Assembly (NCBI GenBank): GCA_949710005.1
Contig: OX453286.1
Location: forward strand, 10,957,498-11,021,497
Source: Ricordea florida
Lineage: Eukaryota; Cnidaria; Anthozoa; Corallimorpharia; Ricordeidae
Direction of reading: 5' to 3'
Length of the DNA stretch: 64,000 bases
Positions within the stretch are counted from its first letter, which is position 1. Every line of letters starts with the position of its first letter. A program made the position numbers and the translations under genes. This document shows positions 24,888 to 35,040 of the stretch, piece after piece. The notes under the pieces are model-generated. The model saw only the letters and a program-made list of their open reading frames with translations, did no database searches and was not told the DNA's origin.

Positions 24888-25541
24888 TTAGGGGTTTGAT
24901 ACTTGCAAAGTCCGGAATACGTCCAGCAACATTTTTCCTAGGCGTTTGTAATAGCTATTTTCTGAATGTGACCATTCCAATAAAGGTTTTTCATTTAAAA
25001 TACTGTTTGTGATGTCTTTTATAACAGACATCAAGACATCATCTCTTTTGAAGAGAAAAAATTATGCTTGTTGGGTTTCAGGGTGATATGATTCTAAACT
25101 GCAGTATGAGGCACCAGTACACACCATTTCTAATTGAGGCTGGATGAAGTAACTTGGTAGCTGTCTTAGTGATGACAGCGGCCCTTCAGTTTTTGCTGCT
25201 CTTATCTTGACTTCCAAAATTATAGAAGATGCAGCCAATGCATCAGGACTAGCACCATAATTAGAGTCACTTGGATCCTCAAAGAACCCACAGGTTTGAG
25301 TTTCACTGTTAGACAAATTGCAAAAAAACTGATATTGCTTGTTTCTCAAATTTGTGACCCCTATTTGAAATTCTCAAAGTTTGTATCAATAACATCACTT
25401 TCTTTCAAACCTTGTTTAACCACTTTCCAGTATTTAATGAACTTTACTTGTCCATGTGAACCCAGGAGTGCAGGTAGCCTACTTCCAGTAATTTTGAATT
25501 TACGCAGGTCTTCCCATACATCAGTATTCTGCAAAACATCG
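24888..25541 (-). pseudogene. YqaJ-type viral-recombinase nuclease, ISL2EU-like
   Basis: Read on the minus strand, this shows the YqaJ exonuclease pattern: KITGSRLPALLG near the start, then YGASPDALAASSIILEVKIR, where the Asp and the E-x-K carry the catalytic centre, then YFIQPQLEMVCTGASYCSL. The start at about 25541 follows a ttgcag that may be a splice acceptor, so an upstream exon is possible. A frameshift near 25350 and a TAA at about 25062 interrupt it; homology-like sequence continues to the TAA at 24888. YqaJ nucleases process DNA ends. In ISL2EU elements this is the second gene beside the transposase, as here, in convergent orientation. Two G-rich or AT-rich insertions separate the pair. 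Confidence 0.75.
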
Positions 25542-26351
25542 AAGGCAAGTATTATAATTAGCGCTGAATACTTAATGAAGGGGGAAGGCAGGAAGTTCTA
25601 GGTTTTCGTTTTTTTCTGTGTTTACAGTGCAAAAGATACGTGGAGAAACTCAAAACCATGCTAGGAAATTCAACACCTCAAAAACCAGAGCAGGCAGAAC
25701 AAGTTTGATTCTTACTTTACTCACCTGCTTTACATTACGCCGAAGGGCCGATAGCTGTAGTGTAGCAATACTCATTATAAATACAGATATAGTCATATAT
25801 TAAGTTCAAAATTAAATATTAAGAAAGCGTTATAAACGGTATATAACCTACAACAGGAATAAGATCTGTTTCAAACATTAACAAGCTTTATGTACTTGAA
25901 CACTAAAATAATTTTCATCTTATTGTGTTGTTGATCATTGCATTTTCAGGTTTGTAACTTTCTACGAGAAAGGGGAGTTGAAGACAGTATTGTTCAGACG
26001 TTTGAGGAGGAAAAGGTTAGCCTTTGGTTGTTTTATACCAAGCACCCCTCCAGGTTATTCTACCATTAACTAAACAACAACATATTTTATTACTAACAGA
26101 AAACCATCGCTTGCATGGCCGCTTGCTTTTTCTTGTCAGCCTTCCACTTCAAAGTTAAGCACTTATCAATTGAAATCCCCACCCCCATGGGCAAACAATG
26201 CTTTCAAATGCGATCAAAGGCCCCATATTCCCAACACATTCCCTGACATTGCCCTTTAGCACATGTCACGTATTTATTTCATATCATATTTAGGCACTCT
26301 GTTGGGGATAGTCATTTAAGCATGCTCACCCCTCTTATTGAACAAATTCTC

Positions 26352-27151
26352 CCCAGCCTGACCAATCGATGAAAATCGATGATTGGAATTCAATCGATAA
26401 ATCGATATCAATCGATGATGGTTATTTAATTGATATTGATTGGCATTCGATGACCAATCATGTAAGTTACAAATGAAATTTCCTTAATTACATTGATTGA
26501 CATTGATTGCCATCTATTAATTTATTATTGCTATCTGTAGTTTCCTTTTTCAATATCCCGTTTACAACTTTGATGCGAAGACTGTGGTATTTGGTTTTTC
26601 ACTTGCTTTTACTTTTAGAGATAATAGCAATCTACCTAGCTCAGCCACTTATTTCCATATTACTTTCCTGTTGCTGTTGATTGAAGTATATAATTATTCA
26701 TTTGGCTGGTTTAACTTACATCATATTGTGCATCCACATTCCACATAACAGAACTTTCGCAGTTGTATTTCTCAAGTATCCTATACACAAATTTAAACCT
26801 TGCCCTTTTCTTAATAAGTTTCCTATACACAAATTTAAACCTTGCCCTTTCCTTAATAACGTTGCTTCTGCTGCATGACACACATAACATTAAAACACAA
26901 GGATGAATAAATGAGTTATTGATTGTCTTAAGAGTCACTGAGTTGACGAAATAACACCCATATTGAATCAAATAAAAAGACTCTTAAAACGATGGATAAA
27001 ATTGATTATAGTCATGACAATCAATGACAATCAATGAAAATCGATCATGTTAAAAGTCACAAATTTTTAAGTCATTGATTGGTCATTGATTTTTAATATC
27101 AATTAAATTAATTATCATTAATTGTTGGTTTCCTTGAATAGTCAGGCTGGG
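26352..27151. mobile_element. 800-bp MITE with CCCAGCCTGAC ends
   Basis: The ends cccagcctgac and gtcaggctggg are a perfect 11-bp inverted repeat. The subterminal parts are full of atcgat, aatcaatg and cattgatt phrases in inverted orientation. The flanks aattctc and aattcctc may be a target duplication with one indel. It lies in the first recognised intron of HECT gene 1. It contains a 42-bp tandem duplication at about 26779-26860. Confidence 0.7.
26779..26860. repeat. 42-bp tandem duplication
   Basis: Two copies of ctatacacaaatttaaacct followed by tgccctttt/c and ttaataa start at 26781 and 26823, with two mismatches. It lies inside the MITE and is probably a replication slippage product. 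Confidence 0.85.
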
Positions 27152-30100
27152 AATTCCTCAAGGCTAAAGAGGTTAAGGAACTGTATTGGTTATGTTTTAT
27201 ACAAAAACAGTTATCCCCTGAACTTTAAAGGAGTACATGCATCTGCACTGGAAAAGAACATTAATATACTAATTTAAATTAAATATTTAATTATTCTTTT
27301 TTTAGATGGATATTTCAGCAGTCCTAAATGCAAATGATGATGTCCTTAAAGACATGGGGCTCTCAACAGCAGGGGACAGATTAAGCCTTCGCGGTTTTTG
27401 TAGCACCGCTCAAGAGACAGAACAGAACAAAGAAAAGGAATCCAAAAGACGAAGACCTCTTGAGGCATTCTTGTCTTCAAAGAAAGATAAGCCCAAGAAG
27501 CAGAAGCCTGTGACTTCTTCAGGCAACCAACAGCAAAAGAAGAAGCTTGTAAAGAAAAAAGAGATGTCTAAACGAGTACAAGTTGGATGGAAACATTTCC
27601 GAGAGGAAGTTGAGGACTATGTTCTTGTACCACTGGCTAAGAGAGGTGGTAGTAGGTATGCAACCATGCCGATATCAAGCAACAGAATAGATGTTATGAA
27701 AGTTTGCAAATCAATCTTTTTCCCTAATGGGGAGTCATATTATGGGAAAGCAGAAGACATGCTATTTGCTATTGGAAATTTTCATAATGAGCAAATGGGT
27801 TTTACGCTGGAGGTAAATGGGAGAGAGGTTCCTTTCAATATTGGAAATTACATGGAGGCTTTTAAACTGAAAGATGTAAGGCTTTACTTGTTGTCCAAGA
27901 ACATGACAAGTAGCAGTGATGAAAGTGATGATGGCTTACCAGCTATGATAACCAGTCGTGACCCCACTTCTCCATGTACAGCTGGTACTTGTACTGAGGA
28001 CAGACGAGATGACAGTGAAGGCCTGATTGGTACCACCGAACAAAGGGAATCACTGAAAGGAGGGCAAGACGTGGAGTATGAACTGTCACTAAAAGTAGAC
28101 AGGCAAAAAAGAATTTCCCTTGAAAGGGCAAATGTCGAGGCTGAGCAAAAGAGGAGAGTTCAGGAGGCAAGGGCAGCAAGAGTTTTAGCAGAACCTGAAA
28201 CAGATTTTGTGACTGTAAGGGTCCGACATCCAACAATGGGAGTATGCTCTCGACGGTTTCCATCAGACAGTCAAGTGGCAGCAGTCTATGACTGGGCTGG
28301 ATCTTTGACTCCTGAAATAGTGCATTTTACACTCTGTGACCCTTTAGGCACACCTCTGCTGCCAAGTGGAAAACTGAAGGACAGATGTACCATAGTTATG
28401 GCCACTACTTCACATACACCATCACTGTCCGAGACAGATAAGGAAATTCAATTTATGGGATTTGGAGATGCTTGCAATAGTGGTAACACAACACTGCCAG
28501 ACTGTGAGCTAAACAAAGAGGGAACAGAAATGAATACTGACATGTAAGTGATCTAATGTTCCACTTAAGTGCTGCAAATAAATTAACAGTGAGTTATCAC
28601 AAATTGTTGGATTGAAATTACTTAAATTTCCAACTAGGTCAATTTTCAATATGCTTGGACATGATGCCTGGGCACTTGAGATACCCAACTTTAATCATGA
28701 GCTAATAAATAAATGTCTGACCAATTTTCTGATACGTCTGTTAACAAGTAAGGAACTTTGCCCCAAGAATGACCAACATGAAATTTCTCCTTACAATATC
28801 AATACTTAATCAAGAGGAAAGGTCATGAGAATAAATGGAATGATCACAAGACGGAAATTGCTTTGATCTTTAAACAAATTCTCCCAACACATACTATAAG
28901 GAAATGTATGGAGATCAGTGAGGAGATGTTGTATTCGGATATTGAGTCTTAAAGGGTGAAGAAAAATTTATTTGTAGCACTGAACGTACTAATGCACATG
29001 TTGTGGAGTAGCTGGGTCTTTAGGATGTATTTGGTATGGCATTATCCTAACAGACAAAAGTGCGAGCATTATTGATATTCAGGACAAGCATTTAGCATTA
29101 AATTTACTTTAAAGTATTTAGCATTGTTGTACAACTCCTGAGACAAGGAAATGTACCTTGGAAACCTGTTCTGTAAAGTCAATATAACAATTCGACTGCT
29201 TTGCATTTTTTCATCCTACTGACTGGCTACTTTCACTGGCATGCCTTTCAATTAAGTTTTTTACTTATTGTATTAGGCACAATCATTATAAAACATTTCC
29301 TGTGGATTAATAAGTGGCAACAGGACCTCAAAGAAACCACCAGGCTTATGCAGTGGGAGGGGGCTTGTTTACAGTTGAAATAGCAGATACTTGACTTCAT
29401 AACAGTTGTAATGGTATTCCAACTTTACTTATATTTTACTAGGTCGATGACTCCAATGCAGTTAGAGAACTACTACGCTGCCATTCTCGTAGAGCCACCT
29501 GGAACTAGTATGGAGAATTATGTATCTGACAGTGAAGGTGACATTTCCACCAGTGAAAGTCACAGTGATCATGACCCCCCAACTGTTACTCCTTGTCCGA
29601 TGAAACCAGCACCTGAGGTACTGAACGAACAAGCAGCCCAGATAGATGATGGTTCCCTTTCCAAATTCAACATTGCCCGTAATTGTACCAGTGGGAAGGA
29701 GCAAACAGAGCAGTGTCCCGTAAAGCATTCTCGCCAGCTAACAAAGTATCTGTTAAGTTCACTGAAGATAGTGGGGCAAGTGAAGGCGCCATCGACTGGG
29801 GTGGCCCCATAAGAGAGTTCTTTACCCTGATACCGCAACACATCCATGGTTCTCAACTTCTGTGTGGTCCAGAGAACAGCAGATTCCTGTCATACAATGT
29901 AATGACTACTTTGTTGCAGGACTCATCATTGCAATGTCACTCGTGCATGGAGGAATTGCACCACATTTTCTATCCCCTGTCATGTTCGAAGCTCTTCTCA
30001 GTGACCAACCTTCGACAGTGCCATTGCAAGATGTCTATGATTATGAGCTGAAGTCTTCTCTTCAATTTCTGCATGACTCGGACACGGTAGACAAAGCAAA

Positions 30101-30712
30101 GAGATGCACAGTGGAAGGCAACTTGTCAACTGTACTTGACCTGGCTGGGACATGCCGATAGAAACACTGAACGATGCCAAGAAAATGGCTGCCGCAACTT
30201 CACAGTGGTTTGTTCTTGGGCGATGTAAACCAGCCCTTGAAAGCTTCCGAAATGGCCTCTCCGCCCTTGGTGTGTTGGAAGCAGTCAAGACATATCCTGA
30301 TAGTTTCAGGCCATTGTTTTGTGATCTACCTAAGAAGCTGACAGCAGAGCGAATGGAGAAAGTATTCAGGATTAACACAAGTCCTGTTGATTCTTCAAAG
30401 GGGTTGACTGAGAGTCTTGTTTTGTCCAGATGGAGCGATTATCTGCAGGACATAGAAGATGCAGAAGATTCTGACATCACCTTGACTGACATTTTGTTCT
30501 TCACCACTGGCTGCAAAGTATTACCACAACGTGCAATGCCTGTCACCGTCGAGTTTTTGCATGAACCTGGAACAGAGGGGTTGTCAAGGTTTCCCACAGC
30601 AAATACATGTTCCAACATCCTCCGCCTTCCAGTAATCCATGGTAATTATGAAAGCTTCAAAGCTGATTTGACCTTTGGATTCCTCAATTCACGGGGTTTT
30701 GGTACTGCTTGA

Positions 30713-31412
30713 AAAGTAGTGTGCAACATTGCAGCCCGTTTCACTTTGGAACAATTGGATTTGGAATGGAGAATCTGTGTACATTAGGTCATTCGTTTTC
30801 TCTGAAAGTTGAACAATGGAAATGCATGTGCAATTTTATTTTTTTGGCCTGAATTCAAAATGTGCGTTCAATTTTCATTTTTCAATTTCTCAGGCGGAAA
30901 AAATTAAAAGCAAAGTTGGCTTTTTATTTTTCATTAACTAATTTTACTTTATTTTTATTTCATTTTACACTGTCAATTTCATTACCTTTACGTATTTCCA
31001 GTATTACGCAAAATACCACCATCACTACATATAAAACCCTTCCCAATGTAATTTCCCATTGTACCTGAGGAAGGCTGGTTTGGCCAGCCGAAATATAGTA
31101 CACAAATTTAAAACCTTTCTACGTTGTATCGGTCTCTGCTTTTTTATAGGCTCAACAGTGAATGAACTGGGGTGGAGAAATAGGGAAGCAGTGATGAACT
31201 GATAATATGTGAATGAATACATTCCTTACATTCACACCAGTGAGACTGCTGACATGGTTATTTCATATCCCTCGCATACACCCCCCCCCCACAACAAAGA
31301 TTGCCTGGGTCAGTTCTTTCATTTCATGGGACTGGGAGCACCACAGGGCTTTCTTCTTGGCCTCGCAAGGTTTTCAGTTTAGAATATTTAACACTTTTCA
31401 GGTAGACTATTC
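30713..31412. other. Spacer between HECT gene 1 and integrase-core transposase
   Basis: AT-rich sequence that holds the hammerhead-like motif at 31057-31106 and a C10 run at about 31281. No reading frame has recognisable homology. The two flanking genes converge on it. Confidence 0.5.
31057..31106 (+). ncRNA. Hammerhead-ribozyme-like motif
   Basis: The order is TGTAC, CTGAGGA, A, GGCTGG-TTTGG-CCAGCC, GAAA, TATA, GTACA. CTGANGA and GAAA are the conserved hammerhead core strands. GGCTGG/CCAGCC forms helix II and TGTAC/GTACA could form helix I, with cleavage expected after TATA. The extra A before helix II and the minimal helix III deviate from the textbook form, but similar minimal motifs are known from Penelope-like retroelements. 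No reverse transcriptase is recognisable nearby. Confidence 0.4.
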
Positions 31413-32592
31413 TCATAAACGTGCAACTACAGTAATTTCTCTATCGTTCACAAGAGTCAAATAAAGATTCCGTGCCTCATTAGCATTTTCTGGCATTCTA
31501 AGACCTTCTTCTGTCATGATTAGCTCGGCAAGTTCAATAAATTCAGGTGATGAATCCATAGGAAGGTCGTCACAACACATGTCTCTTGCAACATCTATCT
31601 CGTCAATGTCAACATCATGCCTGCAATCTACCGCTCCTGTCATTTCAGGATGATGGTACAAGAGACAAGGTCAACCATGGGGAGAACTGTTGTTCTTTGT
31701 TGATGGTCGAATCCGATGCAGGTTTCACAGTCGAGCCACATTTTGGAGTTCCTCACGGATAAGTGTCATGTAGCAAAACAGTAGACATTCCACATGCACA
31801 GCATTGGCATCACAGTATAGTTCCCTGTCCCTCAAATCTTTGAAGTGAGTAATCCACCAATCAGAGGCACCTCTTCGCAGTTGCCCCCACCATGCCTCTA
31901 TTCTCTGATTAGCAACTGATCTTCTGTAAAGAAAGCTTTTCTCCCCTGACAATTTGTCTCCTGCTTCATGTCGTAGATAACGTTGAATAGCAGCAATTCT
32001 CACGTTTTCTGTTCCCATGTCTCCACGAATCACACAGGCGGTGCCCCCAACATTTTGCACACAGTCAATAAAATAGCTTGCTACAACACCGGGATGATTA
32101 TTTGTACGCCCAACTTCAAGCCACATGATTTGTCGCGAATATCTGTCAATACAACCGTGTATACAAAACCCATTTCAGTTTGTCATATCTGTCGAGGTGC
32201 CAAATAAAATTTGGGCCTTTTGCATGATATTGTCGCCTTTGGAGTCTGTGCCTTGCGCTCCTTTGGACCCCTTCAGGGTCCATTATTCTTAGTGCATTCC
32301 AAACAAATTCCTTGCTAACAGACAATTTATGGTCAACTACTAATCTCTGCCACATAGTTCTGTAGCCGACAATGCTTCCACTTCCTTTTAGCTCCCCTTC
32401 TATGGCGTCTGCAATCTCATCAAGGCTGCTGAAGCGTCGTCCAAGATTTTTCTTCTCTAAGATTCTTTTAAGCTGTCGTAGACTTAGGCGTATTTCATTA
32501 CTTAAAAAGAGGCAATCAATTATTTCTTTGTAATTGAAGCCCATATGGAAATATTCCTCAATTAAATGATTACAATGATCGTTATCCGCCAT
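31413..32592 (-). pseudogene. Integrase-core (rve-like, rva_4 type) DDE transposase
   Basis: The minus-strand ATG at 32592 (MADNDHCNHLI) opens a helical N-terminus, then an integrase-like core. Catalytic residues are visible: Asp in FIWHLDRYDKL, Asp in IRGDMGTENV and Glu in QRIEAWWGQLRRG. The C-terminus is acidic (HDVDIDEIDVARDMCC) and ends near MPENANEARNLYLTLV. This resembles the integrase-core family (rva_4 in Pfam) widespread in cnidarians and fishes, possibly IS3EU-like. A frameshift near 32160 just before the core strand and two in-frame TGA codons between 31725 and 31665 inactivate it. It would catalyse DNA insertion. It converges with HECT gene 1 and is followed upstream by a purine-rich minisatellite. 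I did not find its terminal repeats. Confidence 0.75.
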
Positions 32593-32974
32593 ATTGACTT
32601 ACTTGAGTGATCGGTGATTTAGGACAGCGGTTACTCCCAGAAGCTTTAAAAGACCTTGGTTTAGGAAAGGATTTTTAATAAGACTGATATTTATAAAGAG
32701 TATTGGATGCTTTTGCATTCTATACTTGAAATTTGTTATTGGCGTAAAATAAAGTAACAATAAAACTTGTTCTGCTGGTGTGCTTTTGACACTATAAACA
32801 CCACAGAAAGATAAAAGTGAAAACATATAAAACTCCGTGCCTTACCTCTATTCATTCACGAATGCGGCAGTATTCAGCACTAACTATAATAGATCGTTGT
32901 CAACCGAGTCAGCCATCTCTGCTCAACCACACGTGTTCGAACTTTGAGCCCGCAAGAAATCTAGTAGCGGTATA
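32593..32974. other. Upstream region of integrase-core transposase
   Basis: Presumed promoter side of the minus-strand gene at 31413-32592. No distinct motif or second gene was recognised before the minisatellite. Confidence 0.4.
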
Positions 32975-33150
32975 TAAATGAGCGCCAGAGAAAAAAGTCG
33001 CGCAGGAGAGAAGAAAATTGCGCAGGAGAGAAAAAAGTCGCGCCAGAGAAAAAATGTCGCGCCAAAGAAAAAAGTCGCGCCAGAGAAAAAAAAGTCGCGC
33101 CAAAGAAAAAAAGTCGCACCAGAGAAAAAAAGTCGGGCCAAAGGTAAGAA
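32975..33150. repeat. Purine-rich minisatellite, about 20-bp period
   Basis: About eight imperfect copies of agagaaaaaagtcgcgcc, with variants caggagag, ccaaag and ccagag, run head to tail. The long frames across it on both strands are low-complexity artefacts. It could be a subterminal repeat of the adjacent integrase-core transposon. Confidence 0.85.
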
Positions 33151-33376
33151 AGTGTTCGCCAAAAGGAAAAAAGGATACATCATCAATAGGATGACTATAT
33201 GCACGCGTGAATGGTACTAACAGGGCTCCGTAGCTTACCGCCTTCTGGTGCGAAAGAATTTCGTAGCCATTACAATAAAGTCAAATAAGTGAAACGATGT
33301 AGAGACCGAGATCGTCTAGATTACCGAAAAAGATTACAAGGTCCATGAAAAAGAGAAAGGTTAGGTACAAGCTGAA
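33151..33376. other. Junction between minisatellite and Helentron
   Basis: No gene was recognised. The 5' end of the Helentron should lie here, but I could not place a conserved terminus. Confidence 0.4.
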
Positions 33377-34420
33377 GTGTATTCTCAGAAAATGTACTCC
33401 AAAATCTTCCAGATTGTATTGGTTAAAGTGACTCACAATAAGTTGTGGTATGTAACATATCTGCACAAATGCGACTGTTTTTTTAATAACTTTTTAAGAC
33501 TAAAAAGACTGGCAGCAAGCAAGCCTTTGCAAAATAACAAACGAATAACAAGCTCTTGCTTATTTTATCACAAAACAACAAAACCAACCAGCAGTACCGA
33601 AAGATACTGTTTCTCTAGACTGAAGCTTTTGACACCTGGTGATATTGAGTTAAATCCAGGCCCTCAACAAAATGTAAATAGTCAAACTATATTGTCAGTT
33701 GGTTCCACTACATTGTTAAACTTGTGATTGTACCAGCTAGGATTGAGACCTATTGATGTGGGTGGTGAAGGGGACTGTTTTTTCCGAGCAGTTTCTCATC
33801 AGTGATATGGCAATGCCAAACATCACTTACAAATTAGACAAGCTGGTGTTCAATACCTTAGCAATAACCCTGAACATTTTATTGAAAGCAATACTGAGAA
33901 TTCATGGAATGAATATATAAATAATATGACAATGCAAGGTACATGGTGCGATGCACTGATTGTACAAGCAGTTGCAGACTGTCAAAATTTAACAATTCAT
34001 ATTATAGAATCTCAAGAAAAGTTTGCAGAAGAAACTGTGATAGAGCCACATTATTTATCACAACAGCCACCAACAGCAATATATTTAGGTCATTTGGATG
34101 AATTACATTATATATCAACAACAGCACTGGCATGTAGTTCTCATGCAGTAGAAAATCAACACGATACACTTTAATTTTGAGTTCAACAGAACAAGATGTT
34201 CTTTTTGAACAACCACAAAAGAGCTGTCCTAAAAGAAAACGTGATTCTTACATGAGGAAGTATAGGAAAATGTCAATTAACAACTTGTGAGAAGAATCAA
34301 AATATCGAATACCAAAGTGATTTACATAAAGGAATGAACACTTCAGAAGCAAAGGAAAAAATGATAGAAAGTTTAATATCAAAGTTTCATGACATTGTGT
34401 CCCATGGCCCATTATATTAC
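33377..34420 (+). pseudogene. Helentron ORF, N-terminal part: 2A-like peptide and OTU protease
   Basis: The ATG at 33377 leads through a basic segment to a 2A-like peptide, LLTPGDIELNPGP (ends 33664). An OTU cysteine protease domain follows in the same frame: VGGEGDCFFRAVSH with the catalytic Cys, WNEYINNMTMQGTWCDAL and the His in HLDELHYIST. Beyond about 34174 the sequence continues in another phase to FHDIVSHGPLYY, a block typical of Helentron proteins, and stops near 34420 where foreign DNA begins. TGA codons at 33725 and about 33803 interrupt the frame. The 2A peptide would release the N-terminal part during translation; the OTU domain would cleave ubiquitin-like conjugates. The rest of the protein resumes at 45351. 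Confidence 0.8.
33626..33664 (+). other. 2A-like ribosome-skipping peptide
   Basis: Encodes LLTPGDIELNPGP. D-I-E-x-N-P-G-P is the exact 2A consensus, with the skip expected between Gly and the last Pro. It sits between a basic leader and the OTU domain. Confidence 0.85.
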
Positions 34421-34429
34421 AGAAACTCT

Positions 34430-34930
34430 GTATGGAAATGATACGGGACACCCACTGTTCAATGTGCCATACGGTATCCATACCAATTACTGACATCCAT
34501 TTTTTAAGTTCCATAGAATTTCTGTACGATAACTATTTGGAAATGTCTCCCCATAGAGTTTCCACATAATGGTTTTACAGAAACTGTGTGAAGCCAAAAC
34601 GAAACTCAAAGGTGTAGTATTCAAGTTCTTTCCCAAGTACATGCTGAAGAAACCAGCAAACTGCACATTTTTTATTTTACTTTTTTTATAAATAATCCAT
34701 TTAGTAATATTAATTTGACGTAACTTTTGCAAAACAAGTATTTCAACATTGAGTGCTGACTTTCGAACCAAACAATCATTTATCTCTCTTAACAAGAGAG
34801 TAAAAAATACCAAGTCTCCATATACTGTCTAGAAAATAATACACAACTGTTACGTTCTTAGAATCAAAGTTGGCCAAGAATCTCCATAGTTCACACAGTA
34901 TCAAACCCAAAAAATACAAATTCGTTACTT
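34430..34930. repeat. Left subterminal region of the insertion
   Basis: Short inverted and direct phrases (tatggaa, gccatacgg, ccataccaat, ccccatag) are spread over 34430-34580, then AT-rich sequence follows to 34930. The phrase ttacagaaact occurs at about 34416 and 34574. No gene seen. Confidence 0.4.
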
Positions 34931-35040
34931 TGTGCCTAACATCTCAATTTTTTTTTTGCCATCTGGGTGTTTGGGGAAAATTCAAGGACTTTCAAGAGTG
35001 TGTGAACTTTGTGTTTGCACTTTAGCTGCCACTGTCATTA

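Larger units (their letters stand above)
25950..30712 (+). pseudogene. HECT E3 ligase-like gene 1 (SAM-like + UBX-like + HECT)
   Basis: Exons recognised: 25950-26015, 27306-28543 and 29443-30712; GT/AG junctions and phases agree (phase 0, then 2). Domains in order: a SAM-like helical segment (FLRERGVEDSIVQTFEEEK joined to MDISAVLNANDDVLKDMGL); a lysine-rich linker; an unassigned block around FFPNGESYYGKAEDM; a charged coiled coil; a UBX-like fold (VTVRVRHPTMGVCSRRFPSD ... VYDWAGSL); an acidic linker; and a HECT domain. The HECT part has KVSVKFTEDSGASEGA, LIIAMSLVHGG and the C-lobe catalytic cysteine in FPTANTCSNILRLP. Single-base frameshifts near 29675, 29905 and 30145 break the HECT part; the first exon found has no start codon. 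The architecture resembles animal genes annotated G2/M-phase-specific E3 ligase-like. It would ubiquitinate unknown substrates. Whether it is a host duplicate or transposon cargo is open. Confidence 0.75.

Noticed and set aside
25296-25601. 101-codon plus-strand frame
   Set aside because: It is antisense to the YqaJ nuclease, whose motifs are clear on the minus strand.
32923-33220. Low-complexity frames on both strands (lysine/arginine-rich and phenylalanine-rich)
   Set aside because: They are products of the 20-bp purine-rich minisatellite.
34453-34457. CACTG at the left margin as the matching CACTA terminus
   Set aside because: The bases that follow do not match the right end and the adjacent trinucleotides (acc and ttc) are not a target duplication.
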